From Chitinophagaceae bacterium UBA2791 (GTDB lineage: Bacteria > Bacteroidota > Bacteroidia > Chitinophagales > Chitinophagaceae), in the NCBI GenBank assembly GCA_002352105.1, contig DEHV01000064.1, positions 2,214-10,410 on the forward strand: a stretch of DNA of 8,197 nucleotides, read 5' to 3'. This document shows, one piece after another, positions 8,053 to 8,197 of this stretch; positions within the stretch are counted from its first letter, which is position 1, and each line of letters starts with the position of its first letter. The translations under genes and the position numbers were made by a program. Under the pieces are notes generated by a model that had not been told where the DNA came from, searched no databases, and saw nothing but the letters and a program-made list of their open reading frames with translations.

Positions 8053-8155
8053 CACCGAATGCGCCAGTAGTATTTGTATGGGTGAAAATTTCGTTGATAT
8101 CCTTCCCCAGTTCTGCCACGCTAATTTACCGCCCCTGTCTGCCACACCCCAAAAC

Positions 8156-8176
8156 AGGGCGACCAGGTCGCTTTTT
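8156..8176 (+). terminator. Second terminator-like hairpin near the right edge
   Basis: GCGAC at 8159-8163 pairs with GTCGC at 8167-8171 across a CAG triloop, extendable by two G-U pairs and one A-U pair (8156-8158 with 8172-8174). It is followed by TTTTT at 8172-8176. The stem is short, so this is a weaker call than the hairpin at 8016. It could back up that terminator or act in the leader of a gene to the right. A leftward terminator fits less well because only a displaced TTTT follows on the other strand. Confidence 0.4.
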
Positions 8177-8197
8177 AAACTCCGCCAAACAAACAGG

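Larger units (their letters stand above)
7911..8197. other. Intergenic region after tamL with no supported gene
   Basis: These 287 bases contain no open frame on either strand with a credible start, ribosome site and protein-like composition. The visible structure is the intrinsic terminator at 8016-8052 and a second hairpin with a T-run at 8156-8176. The stretch 7911-8015 is probably the 3' untranslated region of the tamB-tamL message. The stretch 8053-8155 has no clear promoter. The right edge could belong to the leader of a further gene outside the window. Confidence 0.6.

Noticed and set aside
8068..8076. Possible promoter element TAGTATTTG between the two hairpins
   Set aside because: It has three bases rather than two between TA and TTTG, and no TTTG at the proper distance upstream, where the terminator stem lies.
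7963..8145. 60-codon minus-strand open frame in the intergenic region
   Set aside because: It reads straight through the perfect terminator stem at 8016-8048, and its low-complexity Gly/Ala/Pro segment comes from the GC-rich loop. I see no ribosome site or recognisable motif.
8112..8146. Short direct repeat TCTGCCAC (two copies)
   Set aside because: Only two 8-base copies 18 bases apart; no array and no third copy, so not a repeat element or attachment site.

Overview
The window looks like chromosomal DNA of a Bacteroidota bacterium of moderate GC content, plausibly Chitinophagaceae or a relative. This rests on three things: the lipoprotein form of the Omp85 protein (TamL, a Bacteroidota/Chlorobi-type variant of TamA), a very long TamB beside it, and a TTTG / TAnnTTTG-type promoter. 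The family-level placement is inference from protein style.

Layout: positions 1-85 are an AT-rich upstream region with a likely promoter (32-63) and a strong Shine-Dalgarno (69-75). Positions 86-5611 encode a TamB / AsmA-like intermembrane protein of 1841 residues. One base after its stop codon, 5613-7910 encodes TamL, a 765-residue outer-membrane Omp85 protein with a lipoprotein signal peptide, POTRA-type periplasmic segments and a C-terminal beta-barrel. Positions 7911-8197 hold no convincing gene, but contain a good intrinsic terminator (8016-8052) and a second terminator-like hairpin (8156-8176).

The two genes form one transcriptional and probably translationally coupled unit. TamB is anchored in the inner membrane by an N-terminal helix, spans the periplasm as a long beta-rich groove, and meets the POTRA domains of TamL at the outer membrane through its C-terminal domain. 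Such pairs are implicated in outer-membrane protein assembly and, for the AsmA-like family, in moving lipid between the membranes.

This is a core envelope locus. I see no mobile element, CRISPR array, RNA gene or defence system. The points worth a second look are details: four disordered segments in TamB with Bacteroidota-type O-glycosylation sequons in or beside them, a charged tail beyond the normal TamB end, an unusually good Shine-Dalgarno for this phylum, and a tandem pair of terminator-like hairpins with a possible competing fold.
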